Below are positions 15,056 through 23,259 of a DNA stretch of 64,000 nucleotides, piece by piece; position 1 is the stretch's first letter, and each line of letters opens with the position of its first letter. Both the position numbers and the translations under genes were made by a program. The stretch lies in assembly GCF_029983815.1 (NCBI RefSeq), contig NZ_JASBYU010000005.1, positions 1 to 64,000 on the forward strand. The letters run 5' to 3'. The notes below the pieces were generated by a model that ran no database searches, was not told the DNA's origin, and was given only the letters and a program-made list of their open reading frames with translations. Origin of the DNA: Lagierella sp. (GTDB lineage: Bacteria; Bacillota; Clostridia; Tissierellales; Peptoniphilaceae).

Positions 15056-16690
15056 ATGTATAAACTAATAAAAAATCATATCCCAAGTTTTATTCTTGAT
15101 CTAGTACTTTCTATTATTGAAATTGGAACTGATATTCTTTGGGCCTTTGTTGGTATGTATATATTAAACTATGCCACTGGTGAAACTGATATGACTTTAG
15201 AGACTGTAATTGCTATTTCATTAGGTGCAATGGTAATAAGAGTTTTGTTTTTTACCTTAAAGGAAGCTCAAGATGAAAGGCTAATTAGAAAAGTAATGGT
15301 GGAATATAAGGGAAAGATTCTTAATACATATATCGATTCTAGAGGAGAAAAAGCAGGCTCTGAAATCATAAATACTTTAACGAATATCTGTAACAATTTA
15401 GAGCAAATGTATTTAAAGCCAAGCATTCAACTCATTCAAAAAATCCTACTTTTTATAGGAGCTTCAATTGCCGTTATCAGAATTCAGTGGAAGTTGTTTT
15501 TGCTTATATTTCTTATAAGTTGGATTCCTTTAGTTTTGCCTAGGGTTTTGGATAAGAGAACTCAAAAGTTGAGAGGGAAAGCTTTAAAACAAGCAGAATA
15601 CTTTATTTCACGGCTTAGGGATATAACCAACGGTTTTGAAGTCATAAAAGCTTTTAATATTGAAAGTAAAATGAAAAAAATTGGCCACAAAGAAATTGAG
15701 TCTAATGAAATTGAATTAAAGAAGGCCAATACTTTTCAAGTCATTCACGAAGGTTTTGGAGTGTTACTGACTTTGATTGTCTATATTATAATTTTTCTAT
15801 TTGCAGGTTATATGGCAAAACAAGGAACTATTACTGTTGGGGAGATTTTAGCTACTACAATGCTATACAATTCTATAGGGAATGCTACTACTTATATAAC
15901 AAAATTAATGATAATGATAAGAGGTTTTGCTGGAGAATATAAAAAGTTGAATGAATATATAGACTCCAACAGCAAATTTGAAGGCTACAAAGAATTTATT
16001 TTTAATAGACAACTGGATATTAGAGATTTAAGTTTTTCATATGATAGCAAAATGATATTAAATAATATTAATTTAAAAATAGAAAAAGGGAAAAAATATG
16101 CCATTATCGGAGAGTCAGGTTCTGGAAAGTCCACTTTGGCAAAGATTTTACTAAGGAGTATTTCTGGCTATGAAGGAGAAGTGTTGTTTGATGGTATTGA
16201 ATTGAAAAATATTGAAAAGAAATCTTTTTATAAAGGTGTTTCTCCAGTAACTCAAAATGTATTTATTTTTAATGATAGTATTAGGAACAATATAACCCTA
16301 TTTGCTAAATATCCTGAAGAAGAAGTTGAAAAGGCCATTAAAAAATCTGGTCTTGATAAACTTATTAGTACCCTTCCAGAAGGTGTTGATACTGTTATAG
16401 GTGAATATGGAGTAGATTTATCTGGAGGTGAAAAGCAGAGAATATCCATTGCGAGATGCTTAATTAAAAAGTCTGACATTATCATAATGGATGAAGCGAC
16501 CTCTTCTTTGGATAAGACTACTGCTACGAATATAGAACAGCTTTTATTAGATTTAGATAAAACTGTAATAGTTATTACTCACAGGATAGATCCAGAAATA
16601 TTGTCTCAATACGAAAAAATCTTTGTATTAAAAGATGGACAATTTACAGAAGAAGGAAAATGGAAAAATATAAGAGAATATAAAAAATAA
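15056..16690 (+). CDS. ABC transporter, fused permease and ATPase (peptide exporter)
   Basis: A 544-residue half-transporter. An N-terminal six-helix membrane domain (about residues 1-310) is followed by a nucleotide-binding domain with Walker A GESGSGKST, Q-loop SPVTQNVFIF, signature LSGGEKQRISIA, Walker B IIIMDEATSS and H-loop ITHR. There is no N-terminal C39 peptidase domain, so it would export but not cleave the peptide. It directly follows the radical SAM gene and is the natural exporter for the cassette. The start follows GAGGAGGGGCT. A hairpin terminator follows. Confidence 0.85.
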   Translation: MYKLIKNHIPSFILDLVLSIIEIGTDILWAFVGMYILNYATGETDMTLETVIAISLGAMVIRVLFFTLKEAQDERLIRKVMVEYKGKILNTYIDSRGEKAGSEIINTLTNICNNLEQMYLKPSIQLIQKILLFIGASIAVIRIQWKLFLLIFLISWIPLVLPRVLDKRTQKLRGKALKQAEYFISRLRDITNGFEVIKAFNIESKMKKIGHKEIESNEIELKKANTFQVIHEGFGVLLTLIVYIIIFLFAGYMAKQGTITVGEILATTMLYNSIGNATTYITKLMIMIRGFAGEYKKLNEYIDSNSKFEGYKEFIFNRQLDIRDLSFSYDSKMILNNINLKIEKGKKYAIIGESGSGKSTLAKILLRSISGYEGEVLFDGIELKNIEKKSFYKGVSPVTQNVFIFNDSIRNNITLFAKYPEEEVEKAIKKSGLDKLISTLPEGVDTVIGEYGVDLSGGEKQRISIARCLIKKSDIIIMDEATSSLDKTTATNIEQLLLDLDKTVIVITHRIDPEILSQYEKIFVLKDGQFTEEGKWKNIREYKK

Positions 16691-16722
16691 GTCAAGAATC
16701 TTTGCAACGCTTGACTTATTTT
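16687..16722. terminator. Bidirectional terminator
   Basis: Inverted repeat ATAAGTCAAG/CTTGACTTAT with TTTT following on the plus strand, between convergent ABC and LysR genes and overlapping the LysR stop codon. Confidence 0.8.
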
Positions 16723-17642
16723 ATATCTTCAGTTTCTCGATGCCTTTTTGCATACTCCTTTAGTATTTCATAAAATTTTACTCCAATTTCTGACAGGGTT
16801 ACATCTTCATGGAAGATAGTGCCGATGATAATCTCTTCTTTGGCTGAAACTGGTATTGAAAGGATGTCCTTGTCGTGGAGATATTCTGGAAAGATACCGG
16901 AGGAGAAGGTGTAGGCGTTAAGTCCCATCATAAAGTTCACTACTGCTGCTCTGTCGGAAACATTTATAGACTTTTTAACGGGTAGATTGCTAAAGACTTC
17001 TTCGCTATAGTAGAAGGTGTTGTACATTCCCTGGTTAAATGAAATTTTAGGGAAATCTTCCAAGTCCTTTAAATCTACTACTTTTTTTGTTGCTAAAGGG
17101 TGATCCTTGTAGATAAAAACATGGGGTTTTGCCTTTACCAACTCTTCAAACACCAAGTTGTTTTCTGAAAGTATCTTTCTAATTACAGATTCGTTATAGT
17201 TAGAAAGATAGAGAATTCCAATTTCTGAATATAGAGTTTTTACATTCTCAATCACTTCATAGGTTGTGGTTTCATTTAGGGTGAAACTATAGTCCTCACC
17301 TTCATATTCTTTTACAAGTTCTACAAAGGCGTGGGACACAAAGGGATAGTGCTGGGAAGATGCACAAAAGGACTTGCTCTGTTTTGCTCCTGTTATGTAT
17401 TTTTCTTCCAATAGGTCCGCCTGGGTTATAACCTGACGGGCATATCCTAAGAACTCCATACCCTTGTGGGAGAGGGTAACGCCTCTATTGGTTCTGATAA
17501 AAATTGAAAATTTTAATTCTTCTTCCAACTCCTTTATTGCGTTGGAAAGACTTGGCTGGGATATATACAGATATTTTGCAGCTTCATTGATGGACCCTTT
17601 TTCTGCTACAATTATAATATAGCGTAATTGTTGTAATGTCAT
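16716..17642 (-). CDS. LysR-family transcriptional regulator
   Basis: A 308-residue regulator. The N-terminal winged helix-turn-helix (MTLQQLRYIIIVAEKGSINE, then AAKYLYISQPSLSNAIKELE) is typical of LysR. The C-terminal periplasmic-binding-like effector domain spans about residues 90-300. It is transcribed divergently from a small membrane protein at 17715, its most likely target by the usual LysR arrangement. The inducer is unknown. It marks the right edge of the radical SAM region and has no evident role in it. Confidence 0.9.
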   Translation of the reverse strand: MTLQQLRYIIIVAEKGSINEAAKYLYISQPSLSNAIKELEEELKFSIFIRTNRGVTLSHKGMEFLGYARQVITQADLLEEKYITGAKQSKSFCASSQHYPFVSHAFVELVKEYEGEDYSFTLNETTTYEVIENVKTLYSEIGILYLSNYNESVIRKILSENNLVFEELVKAKPHVFIYKDHPLATKKVVDLKDLEDFPKISFNQGMYNTFYYSEEVFSNLPVKKSINVSDRAAVVNFMMGLNAYTFSSGIFPEYLHDKDILSIPVSAKEEIIIGTIFHEDVTLSEIGVKFYEILKEYAKRHRETEDIK

Positions 17643-17714
17643 TTGATGATTCTCCTTCTTTAATTAGCATACCATATTTTCGGGTATATTATAGGGGAAT
17701 AGTAGGAGGATTAA

Positions 17715-17918
17715 GTGGTTGATAATAAGATTTTAAGGTTTATAAAAATATGTATTATTATTCTGATTATCTGTTATATCGTATTTGAAGTCTATGGACT
17801 GTTTAACAGATCCTTTAAAAGTGTTATAGTACATTTAGTCATAGTTTCACTTTTAGTGATGCTTCTCTACAGATTAATCAGTGCCCTGTTTAGATATTTT
17901 AGGGACAAAAGGGAATAG
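17715..17918 (+). CDS. Small membrane protein, unknown function
   Basis: A 67-residue protein with two hydrophobic helices (about residues 8-28 and 36-56) and a basic C-terminus (RYFRDKRE). GTG start with TAGGAGG 5 bases upstream. It is divergent from the LysR gene with a 72-bp shared control region. I recognise no family. Confidence 0.6.
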   Translation: MVDNKILRFIKICIIILIICYIVFEVYGLFNRSFKSVIVHLVIVSLLVMLLYRLISALFRYFRDKRE

Positions 17919-17941
17919 GATGTTTTGCTTTTGGAAACGGA

Positions 17942-17988
17942 TTTACAAATTTGTAAATTTTACAAAAAAATGAGACGGTCGCCCGTCT
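17942..17988 (+). promoter_or_regulatory. Palindrome TTTACAAATTTGTAAA plus short hairpin
   Basis: A perfect 16-bp palindrome at 17942-17957 contains TTACA-N4-TGTAA, the form described for Bce-type response-regulator boxes. It is followed by a small hairpin AGACGG-TCGC-CCGTCT (17973-17988) with only TAT after it, which may terminate the small membrane gene. The Bce link is speculative; a similar motif (TTACAAATTGTAA) occurs before bceA at 55643. Confidence 0.35.
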
Positions 17989-18081
17989 TATTCCAAAGGA
18001 AGTTGTTATGAAAAAAGTCATCTAACTCAATTATTATAGTAATACAACTAGCTTAAAATTTTCTTAAAACAAGGAGGAAAA

Positions 18082-19683
18082 ATGGAAAAGAAAAAGACTA
18101 ACAATGGAGGAAAAAATAGTAGACTAATTACTGCAATAGTATTGGGTTTGGTATTTGGATTTATTTATTTTTATTTTGTACTACCACCAATAAATCTCTA
18201 TTCCTTCGATTTTTATGTTGCCCTTACCATTACAGTGGTGGTGACAGCGCTTTTGGTGGTAGCATTATACACAAGAAGTTTTAAAAACTTTCTTAGTACG
18301 GGAAAGATATTTATAGGAATTTTGGTAGTGGCTTGGGGGATTTTTATATGTATGAATCTAATTTCACTTCCTATCTTTCATGCAAAGGCCTATTCAAATG
18401 TACTTGGAATAAGTCAAGGAGTTTTTAAAGAGGATGTAAGTCAAGTGGACTTTGACAAGATACCGGTAGTGGACAGGGATACTGCGGTTAAACTTGGCTC
18501 AAGAAAGATGGGGGAAATGGGAGACCTTGTGTCACAATACAATATTGACGACTCCTACAGTCAGATAACAGTCAATGGGAAACCCCTTAGAAATACCCCT
18601 TTGGTGTACTCTGATTTGATAAAATGGCTTCAAAATAAATCTGAGGGAATACCTTATTTTATATCTGTAGATATGACGGATCAGGAAGTGTCTATGGTCA
18701 AGTTGGAAAAGCCTATTAAGTATTCTTTTTCCGACAAATTTTCAAGAAATATCTATAGACATATTAGGTTTAAGTACCCAACTGCAATTATAGATGAAAT
18801 AAACTTCGAAGTGGACGACAATAACAAACCTTACTGGGTTGCCTCCACTGTAAAGCCTACTGTTGGGCTTATTGGCGGATTTGACAGTAACTCTGTAATA
18901 GTGGTGGATGCTGTAACAGGAGAAACCAATAGATATAAAGTTGGAGAAGTTCCAGATTGGGTGGACAGGGTCTATTCCGCTAAACTTATTATGAAACAAT
19001 TGAGCTGGAATGGTAAGCTAAAGAAAGGCTTTATCAACCAGTTTATAGGACAAAAGGGAGTTACACAGCCAACTGATGGCTACAATTACCTTTCAATAGA
19101 CAACGATATATATATGTATACTGGGATTACATCAGTGTTACAAGACGAATCAAATATCGGTTTTGCACTGATAAATCTAAGGACAAAGGAGGCAAAGTTC
19201 TATCCTGTTTCTTCAGCTGATGAAAAATCTGCAATGGAATCGGCCCAAGGTGCTGTTCAAGAAAAGGGATATAAGGCAACTTTCCCAATCCTTATAAATC
19301 TATACAATAGACCTACTTACTTCCTGTCTTTAAAGGACAATGCTGGGTTGATTAAGACCTTTGCTTTTATAGATGCTCAAAACTACCAAACTGTGGCAAC
19401 GGGAAGTACGGTAAACCAGGCATTAAACGCCTATGACACATCTGGCATGTCCAAGGAGACAGACCCTCAGGATTTAGTGGAAAAGACTATAACTGTCTCA
19501 CAGATTATCCCGGTTACTGTAGATGGAAACACCAACTACTTTATTATGGAAGAGGGATCTGACACCATCTACATTGCACCAATATCTGCAAGTAATAGAC
19601 TGCCTTTTATAAAATCTGGAGAGACGTTGAAGATAAAGGGAGAAGACCTAGAAAAGCAATTCAATATTGTAAATTTAGAATAG
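18082..19683 (+). CDS. Membrane-anchored protein with large extracytoplasmic domain, unknown
   Basis: A 533-residue protein with three N-terminal membrane helices (about residues 17-36, 44-64 and 73-95), then about 430 residues without membrane segments, probably outside the cell. The soluble part includes distinctive phrases such as VVDAVTGETNRYKVGEVPDWVDRV, written here in parts: VVDAVTGE, TNRYKVG and VPDWVDRVYS. The repeated beta-rich character suggests a cell-envelope protein. I do not recognise the family and assign no function. ATG with AAGGAGGAAAA. It is 8 bases ahead of the DUF4256 gene, so probably co-transcribed with it. Confidence 0.75.
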   Translation: MEKKKTNNGGKNSRLITAIVLGLVFGFIYFYFVLPPINLYSFDFYVALTITVVVTALLVVALYTRSFKNFLSTGKIFIGILVVAWGIFICMNLISLPIFHAKAYSNVLGISQGVFKEDVSQVDFDKIPVVDRDTAVKLGSRKMGEMGDLVSQYNIDDSYSQITVNGKPLRNTPLVYSDLIKWLQNKSEGIPYFISVDMTDQEVSMVKLEKPIKYSFSDKFSRNIYRHIRFKYPTAIIDEINFEVDDNNKPYWVASTVKPTVGLIGGFDSNSVIVVDAVTGETNRYKVGEVPDWVDRVYSAKLIMKQLSWNGKLKKGFINQFIGQKGVTQPTDGYNYLSIDNDIYMYTGITSVLQDESNIGFALINLRTKEAKFYPVSSADEKSAMESAQGAVQEKGYKATFPILINLYNRPTYFLSLKDNAGLIKTFAFIDAQNYQTVATGSTVNQALNAYDTSGMSKETDPQDLVEKTITVSQIIPVTVDGNTNYFIMEEGSDTIYIAPISASNRLPFIKSGETLKIKGEDLEKQFNIVNLE

Positions 19684-19691
19684 GAGCAAGT

Positions 19692-20216
19692 ATGAATAAT
19701 TTAAAGGAGTGCCTAGAAAAAAGGTTTAATGAAAACCCAGGCCTTGTAAAGGGCAAAGAGTTTAAAGAAATTTGGGAAAAGATTGCTAATGATGAAAAAC
19801 TTTTGAAGGTTATATCCAAGATGGAAGAAACTGAGGGCGAGCCTCTATTAATTGAGGTCTTTGGAAAAATCATTGCCTTTGACTCCTATTTAAAAATTCC
19901 CGACTCCAGGAAATCTCTTTGCTATGATAGACAAGCTCAAGAAAAGCGAAAAGCCAATAAGCCAGCTTCTGATGTAATGACAGAAGTTGGTAAAATTGGA
20001 TCGAAACTCATATATGAAAAACTATACTATGAGATACAAAAAGTTTTCAAGTTGGATGAAAAGATATCTTCCTGGGTAGAAACTCCACAGGAGATAAGAA
20101 AACTAGGAGGGGCAATCTTTTGTGATAGAAGATTTAATAGGGTCTTTACCTATCATAATGGAGCTGACAGCTACTACTCTTCCCGAGGTTTTAGAACCTA
20201 TGTAACAATTATTTAG
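19692..20216 (+). CDS. DUF4256 family protein
   Basis: A 174-residue soluble protein. The family landmarks are SLCYDRQAQEKRKANKP near residues 75-92, SSWVETPQEIRKLGGAIFCD and VFTYHNGADSYYSSRGFR at the C-terminus, covering the usual DUF4256 length. The function is unknown. Ribosome-binding site GGAGCAAGT is weak, and the start lies 8 bases after the upstream stop codon. Confidence 0.85.
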   Translation: MNNLKECLEKRFNENPGLVKGKEFKEIWEKIANDEKLLKVISKMEETEGEPLLIEVFGKIIAFDSYLKIPDSRKSLCYDRQAQEKRKANKPASDVMTEVGKIGSKLIYEKLYYEIQKVFKLDEKISSWVETPQEIRKLGGAIFCDRRFNRVFTYHNGADSYYSSRGFRTYVTII

Positions 20217-20266
20217 TTGATGGTTAATTAATATAAATTTTTTCGAATCAAAAGGAGGAAAGGATT

Positions 20267-21013
20267 ATGTTGTTAAAAGACAAAGTTGCCATTGTAACAG
20301 GAGGAACTAGGGGTATAGGCTTTGCCGTAGTCAAAAAGTTTCTCAAGGAGGGTTCAAAGGTAGTGTTGTGTGGGTCAAGGGAAGAGACTGTGAACAATGC
20401 CATCGAAACATTACAAAAGGATTATCCTAAGGAAAATATTAGGGGAATTTGGCCAAATTTAATGGATCTTGAAGATTTAAAAGAGGAATTTAAAAAGGTC
20501 AAAGAAGAATTTGGTAAAGTTGACATCTTAGTAAACAATGCTGGACTTTCTGCCAAGGAACCTTTTGCAGAGTACACAGAAGAGATGTTTCAAAGGGTTA
20601 TGGACTTAAATGTTAAGGGTGTGTTCAATTGTTCCAAGGCCATACATCCCATTATGATTGAACAAAACCAAGGGGTAATTTTAAACACATCTTCCATGGT
20701 CAGTAGAGACGCACAACCATCAGGTATAGCCTACCCTACAAGCAAATTTGCAGTAAATGGATTTACTCTATCCTTAGCAAGGGAGCTTGCGCCCTACAAT
20801 ATCAGGGTTAACGCAGTAGGACCTGGAATAATAAACACCGATATGGTTAAGAGTTTACCTGAAGAGATGATAAAACCGCTTATAGATAGAATTCCTTTAA
20901 AGAGGTTGGGGGAAGCGGAAGATATTGCCAATGCATTTTGCTTTTTAGCATCAGATGAAGCTTCCTACATTACAGGACAGATACTCTATGTAGATGGACT
21001 TATGAGAGTATAA
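20267..21013 (+). CDS. SDR family oxidoreductase (FabG-like)
   Basis: A 248-residue classical short-chain dehydrogenase/reductase. Seen: the cofactor motif TGGTRGIGFAV near residue 12, NNAG at about 89-92, catalytic Ser in SSMVS, and the Tyr-x3-Lys motif YPTSK. The C-terminus (ITGQILYVDGLMRV) is the usual SDR end. It resembles 3-oxoacyl-ACP reductase and glucose dehydrogenase groups. It is not in a fatty-acid operon, so the substrate is open. ATG follows AAAGGAGGAAAGGATT. Confidence 0.85.
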   Translation: MLLKDKVAIVTGGTRGIGFAVVKKFLKEGSKVVLCGSREETVNNAIETLQKDYPKENIRGIWPNLMDLEDLKEEFKKVKEEFGKVDILVNNAGLSAKEPFAEYTEEMFQRVMDLNVKGVFNCSKAIHPIMIEQNQGVILNTSSMVSRDAQPSGIAYPTSKFAVNGFTLSLARELAPYNIRVNAVGPGIINTDMVKSLPEEMIKPLIDRIPLKRLGEAEDIANAFCFLASDEASYITGQILYVDGLMRV

Positions 21014-21036
21014 GTAGAGGAAAAAAATTATATGAA

Positions 21037-21066
21037 AAGCACTCAGCATATTACACTGAGTGCTTA
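21037..21066. terminator. Bidirectional terminator between SDR and folBK
   Basis: AAGCACTCAG (21037-21046) pairs with CTGAGTGCTT (21056-21065). It lies between convergent genes and overlaps the end of folBK. Confidence 0.8.
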
Positions 21067-21866
21067 ATTTCTTTTAACAACTGAAAAACTTTTTTGTTTA
21101 AAACCGGATGGACAAAGAAGGGTTCCACTTCTGCCAGTGGCTCTAAAACAAATAGTCTTTCTTCAATATAGGGGTGGGGAACTTTAAGTCTGTCGTTAAA
21201 GATGACTTCATCGTCAATAAATAGTATATCTATGTCGATGGTCCTAGGACCCCACTTTTCCTTTCTCTCTCTACCAAGGTCAATTTCTATCTTTTGTGTT
21301 ATATCTAAAAAATCCAAAGGCTCTTCAAAGGACTCAAGGACCACAACCTTGTTTAAAAAGTCCTCCTGATCTTCCTTTCCCCAAGCCTTAGTCACATAGT
21401 CCCTGGACTGTTTTACCAGGGAGAAGTTTTTAGACAACTCTTCAATAGCTCTATTTATATAGGCCTTTTTGTCTCCCATATTGGAACCTAAGGAAAGGTA
21501 AAATCGTCTCTTTTTTCTAGACATCTTTACAGAAACCCTGTCCAGAGGAAGATGCACTGGCGCCCAAGGTTTCTTGAGTTCGATTTGAACCTCTTGTACC
21601 ATTTCATATTCGGCAAAAATAAATTCTATTAGCCTATAGCAGGCCTCTTCAATGAGATCGTAGGATGTTTTTTTAAACTCTTCAATTATCCTTTGGGACA
21701 AAACACCATAGTGAATAGAAGTCTCTAAGTCATTTTCCTTCGCTGCCTTTGTCATATCATAAGACAAGGCAAGGTCAAGTACAAACTTTTGACCAAGACT
21801 TTTTTCCTCTGGAAAAACACCGTGGTTTGCAAATATCACAAGGTCCTTTATTCGAAGTGTATCCAT
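21051..21866 (-). CDS. folBK: Bifunctional dihydroneopterin aldolase / HPPK
   Basis: A 271-residue fusion. Residues ~1-115 are FolB (start MDTLRIKDLVIFANHGVFPEE) and residues ~120-271 are FolK, with YLSLGSNMGDK, the pterin/ATP segment WGPRTIDIDILFID and PHPYIEERLFVLEPL. It makes 6-hydroxymethyl-dihydropterin and its pyrophosphate in folate synthesis. It is last in the leftward folE-HD-folBK operon, 9 bases after the HD gene, under the THF riboswitch. The next enzyme, FolP, is encoded 9 kb away, beyond the lanthipeptide cluster. Confidence 0.95.
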   Translation of the reverse strand: MDTLRIKDLVIFANHGVFPEEKSLGQKFVLDLALSYDMTKAAKENDLETSIHYGVLSQRIIEEFKKTSYDLIEEACYRLIEFIFAEYEMVQEVQIELKKPWAPVHLPLDRVSVKMSRKKRRFYLSLGSNMGDKKAYINRAIEELSKNFSLVKQSRDYVTKAWGKEDQEDFLNKVVVLESFEEPLDFLDITQKIEIDLGRERKEKWGPRTIDIDILFIDDEVIFNDRLKVPHPYIEERLFVLEPLAEVEPFFVHPVLNKKVFQLLKEIKHSV

Positions 21867-21875
21867 ATTTCCTCC

Positions 21876-22352
21876 CTAATAGGTTATTGAATGATTCTTC
21901 TTTTCCACTGGCCAATAACAAATATCATAAGCGGGACATCTAAAGCAGATTCTGGAAAGTTTGTCCGCTTTATAGAATAACTCATTAAAAGGTGTGGTCT
22001 TTTGAGACTTTCTATGTTTCTTTATACAGTCTAAAATCATGTCCTTTTCCTCCTTTGAAAAACTTGTCAAAGGCAAAATCCTCTCGGCAATTTCAACGGA
22101 GGCAATATTGTGGTCTGTACCATCCTTGTACTGAATCACCCTTCCAATGTCGTGGAGTAGGGCAGTAGAATAGATCAAATCCTTCTTTATATCAAGTCCT
22201 TCTTCCAAGACTAAAATATAGCAAATCCTTGCCACGTCGAGAAAATGGGCCAAATCATGTTTACAAAAAGGTCTTTGCCTTTCAAAGTCCTCCAGTTCGT
22301 TTAGAAGTTTTACATACTCTTCATTGTATATTATGATATTTGTATTTTCCAT
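21876..22352 (-). CDS. HD domain protein of the folate operon
   Basis: A 158-residue metal-dependent phosphohydrolase of the HD superfamily. His-Asp ligands are visible in KHDLAHFLDVARI and ALLHDIGRVIQYKDGTDHN. A C-terminal Cys-rich tail (CFRCPAYDICYW) could bind metal. In Firmicutes a gene like this often sits between folE and folB/K, where a role in pterin triphosphate dephosphorylation has been considered. That role is inference. It lies between folE (1 base gap) and folBK (9 bases), so it is firmly co-transcribed. Confidence 0.85.
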   Translation of the reverse strand: MENTNIIIYNEEYVKLLNELEDFERQRPFCKHDLAHFLDVARICYILVLEEGLDIKKDLIYSTALLHDIGRVIQYKDGTDHNIASVEIAERILPLTSFSKEEKDMILDCIKKHRKSQKTTPFNELFYKADKLSRICFRCPAYDICYWPVEKKNHSITY

Positions 22353-22353
22353 A

Positions 22354-22908
22354 TTACATCCCTATCAATCTATAGGCTTCATCTCGAAGCTCTAAGTCTT
22401 TTTCCATTTCCCCTAAAGCTACAGAAGTCACAGTCAAAGAACCTGGTTTTTTAACACCACGCATGGTCATACACATATGCTCAGCTTCAACTACCACTAG
22501 CACACCCTTGGCCTTTAAATAGTCCATCATCGCTTGAGCAACCTGCAGGTTAAGCCTTTCTTGTAGTTGAGGTCTCTTGGCGTAGGTTTCAACAGTCCTT
22601 GCTAACTTTGAAAGTCCTGCAACTCTACCGCTTGGGATATATGCAATATGAGCCTTTCCATGAACTGGAAGAAAATGGTGCTCACACATTGAGAAAAACT
22701 CAATGTCCTTTACCACTACAATATTGTCATTTACATATTCAAAAGTCTTTGCTAGATGTTTGGAAGCGTCTTGACCGATGCCTGCAAAGATCTCCTCATA
22801 CATTCTGGCAACACGTTGAGGAGTTTCTAAAAGTCCCTCTCTACTAGGGTCTTCCCCAACGGCTTCTATAATCATAGAAACTGCCTTTTCAATCTTCTTC
22901 TTATCCAT
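22354..22908 (-). CDS. folE: GTP cyclohydrolase I
   Basis: A 184-residue enzyme converting GTP to 7,8-dihydroneopterin triphosphate, the first step of folate synthesis. Zinc ligands are visible as Cys and His in FFSMCEHHFLPVHG and Cys in EAEHMCMTMRGV. The central VAGLSKLARTVETYAKRPQLQE is the family signature. Length is normal for a bacterial FolE. It is the first gene after the THF riboswitch, which is expected to regulate the operon. AGGTTATATAA precedes the ATG on the minus strand. Confidence 0.95.
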   Translation of the reverse strand: MDKKKIEKAVSMIIEAVGEDPSREGLLETPQRVARMYEEIFAGIGQDASKHLAKTFEYVNDNIVVVKDIEFFSMCEHHFLPVHGKAHIAYIPSGRVAGLSKLARTVETYAKRPQLQERLNLQVAQAMMDYLKAKGVLVVVEAEHMCMTMRGVKKPGSLTVTSVALGEMEKDLELRDEAYRLIGM

Positions 22909-22952
22909 TTATATAACCTCTTTCTTCAGTTAAGATATTACTTAAATTAAAA

Positions 22953-23089
22953 TTACCAGTACCAAGAGGCACCGGTCTTCCGCAAATTTATATATATAAG
23001 CGGAAGCGATAAGACATCGCAACATACATTTTCGTTAAAGGGCAACTCCCTATCCCTTCACACTTAACGCGTCCTATCTACTCTATTTG
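22953..23089 (-). promoter_or_regulatory. Tetrahydrofolate (THF) riboswitch
   Basis: Read on the minus strand, the segment begins AGAGTAGATAGGACGCG, continues TTAAGTGTGAAGGGAT, and later has TTAACGAAAATG, GCGATGTC and CCGGTGCC. This matches the conserved THF-I core (AGTAGA, CGCGTTAAGTG, GGGA, AACGAA, CGGTG) in the right order, about 50 bases upstream of folE. A stem TTCCGC/GCGGAA with an AT-rich loop is inserted in the variable region. Identified by eye; a covariance-model score was not possible. Confidence 0.85.
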
Positions 23090-23201
23090 TACCCTAATTA
23101 TACCATTAAAGTATGAAATAGTCTTTGTTTATACAATTTTTCAAGGTTAAAAAGTAAAAGATATTGAAAACAAGCCCTTTGAGAGAGTGTTCAATTTGGA
23201 G

Positions 23202-23228
23202 TAAGACAATTTCTTTGAAATCGTCTTA
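23202..23228. repeat. Inverted repeat downstream of the XRE-like gene
   Basis: TAAGACAATTTC and GAAATCGTCTTA with a TTT loop (one mismatch). It sits 3' of the leftward XRE-like gene. No T-run follows on the minus strand, so terminator function is uncertain. Confidence 0.45.
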
Positions 23229-23259
23229 AGTCTAGTATTTAAGAACAAAATAAATAAAG

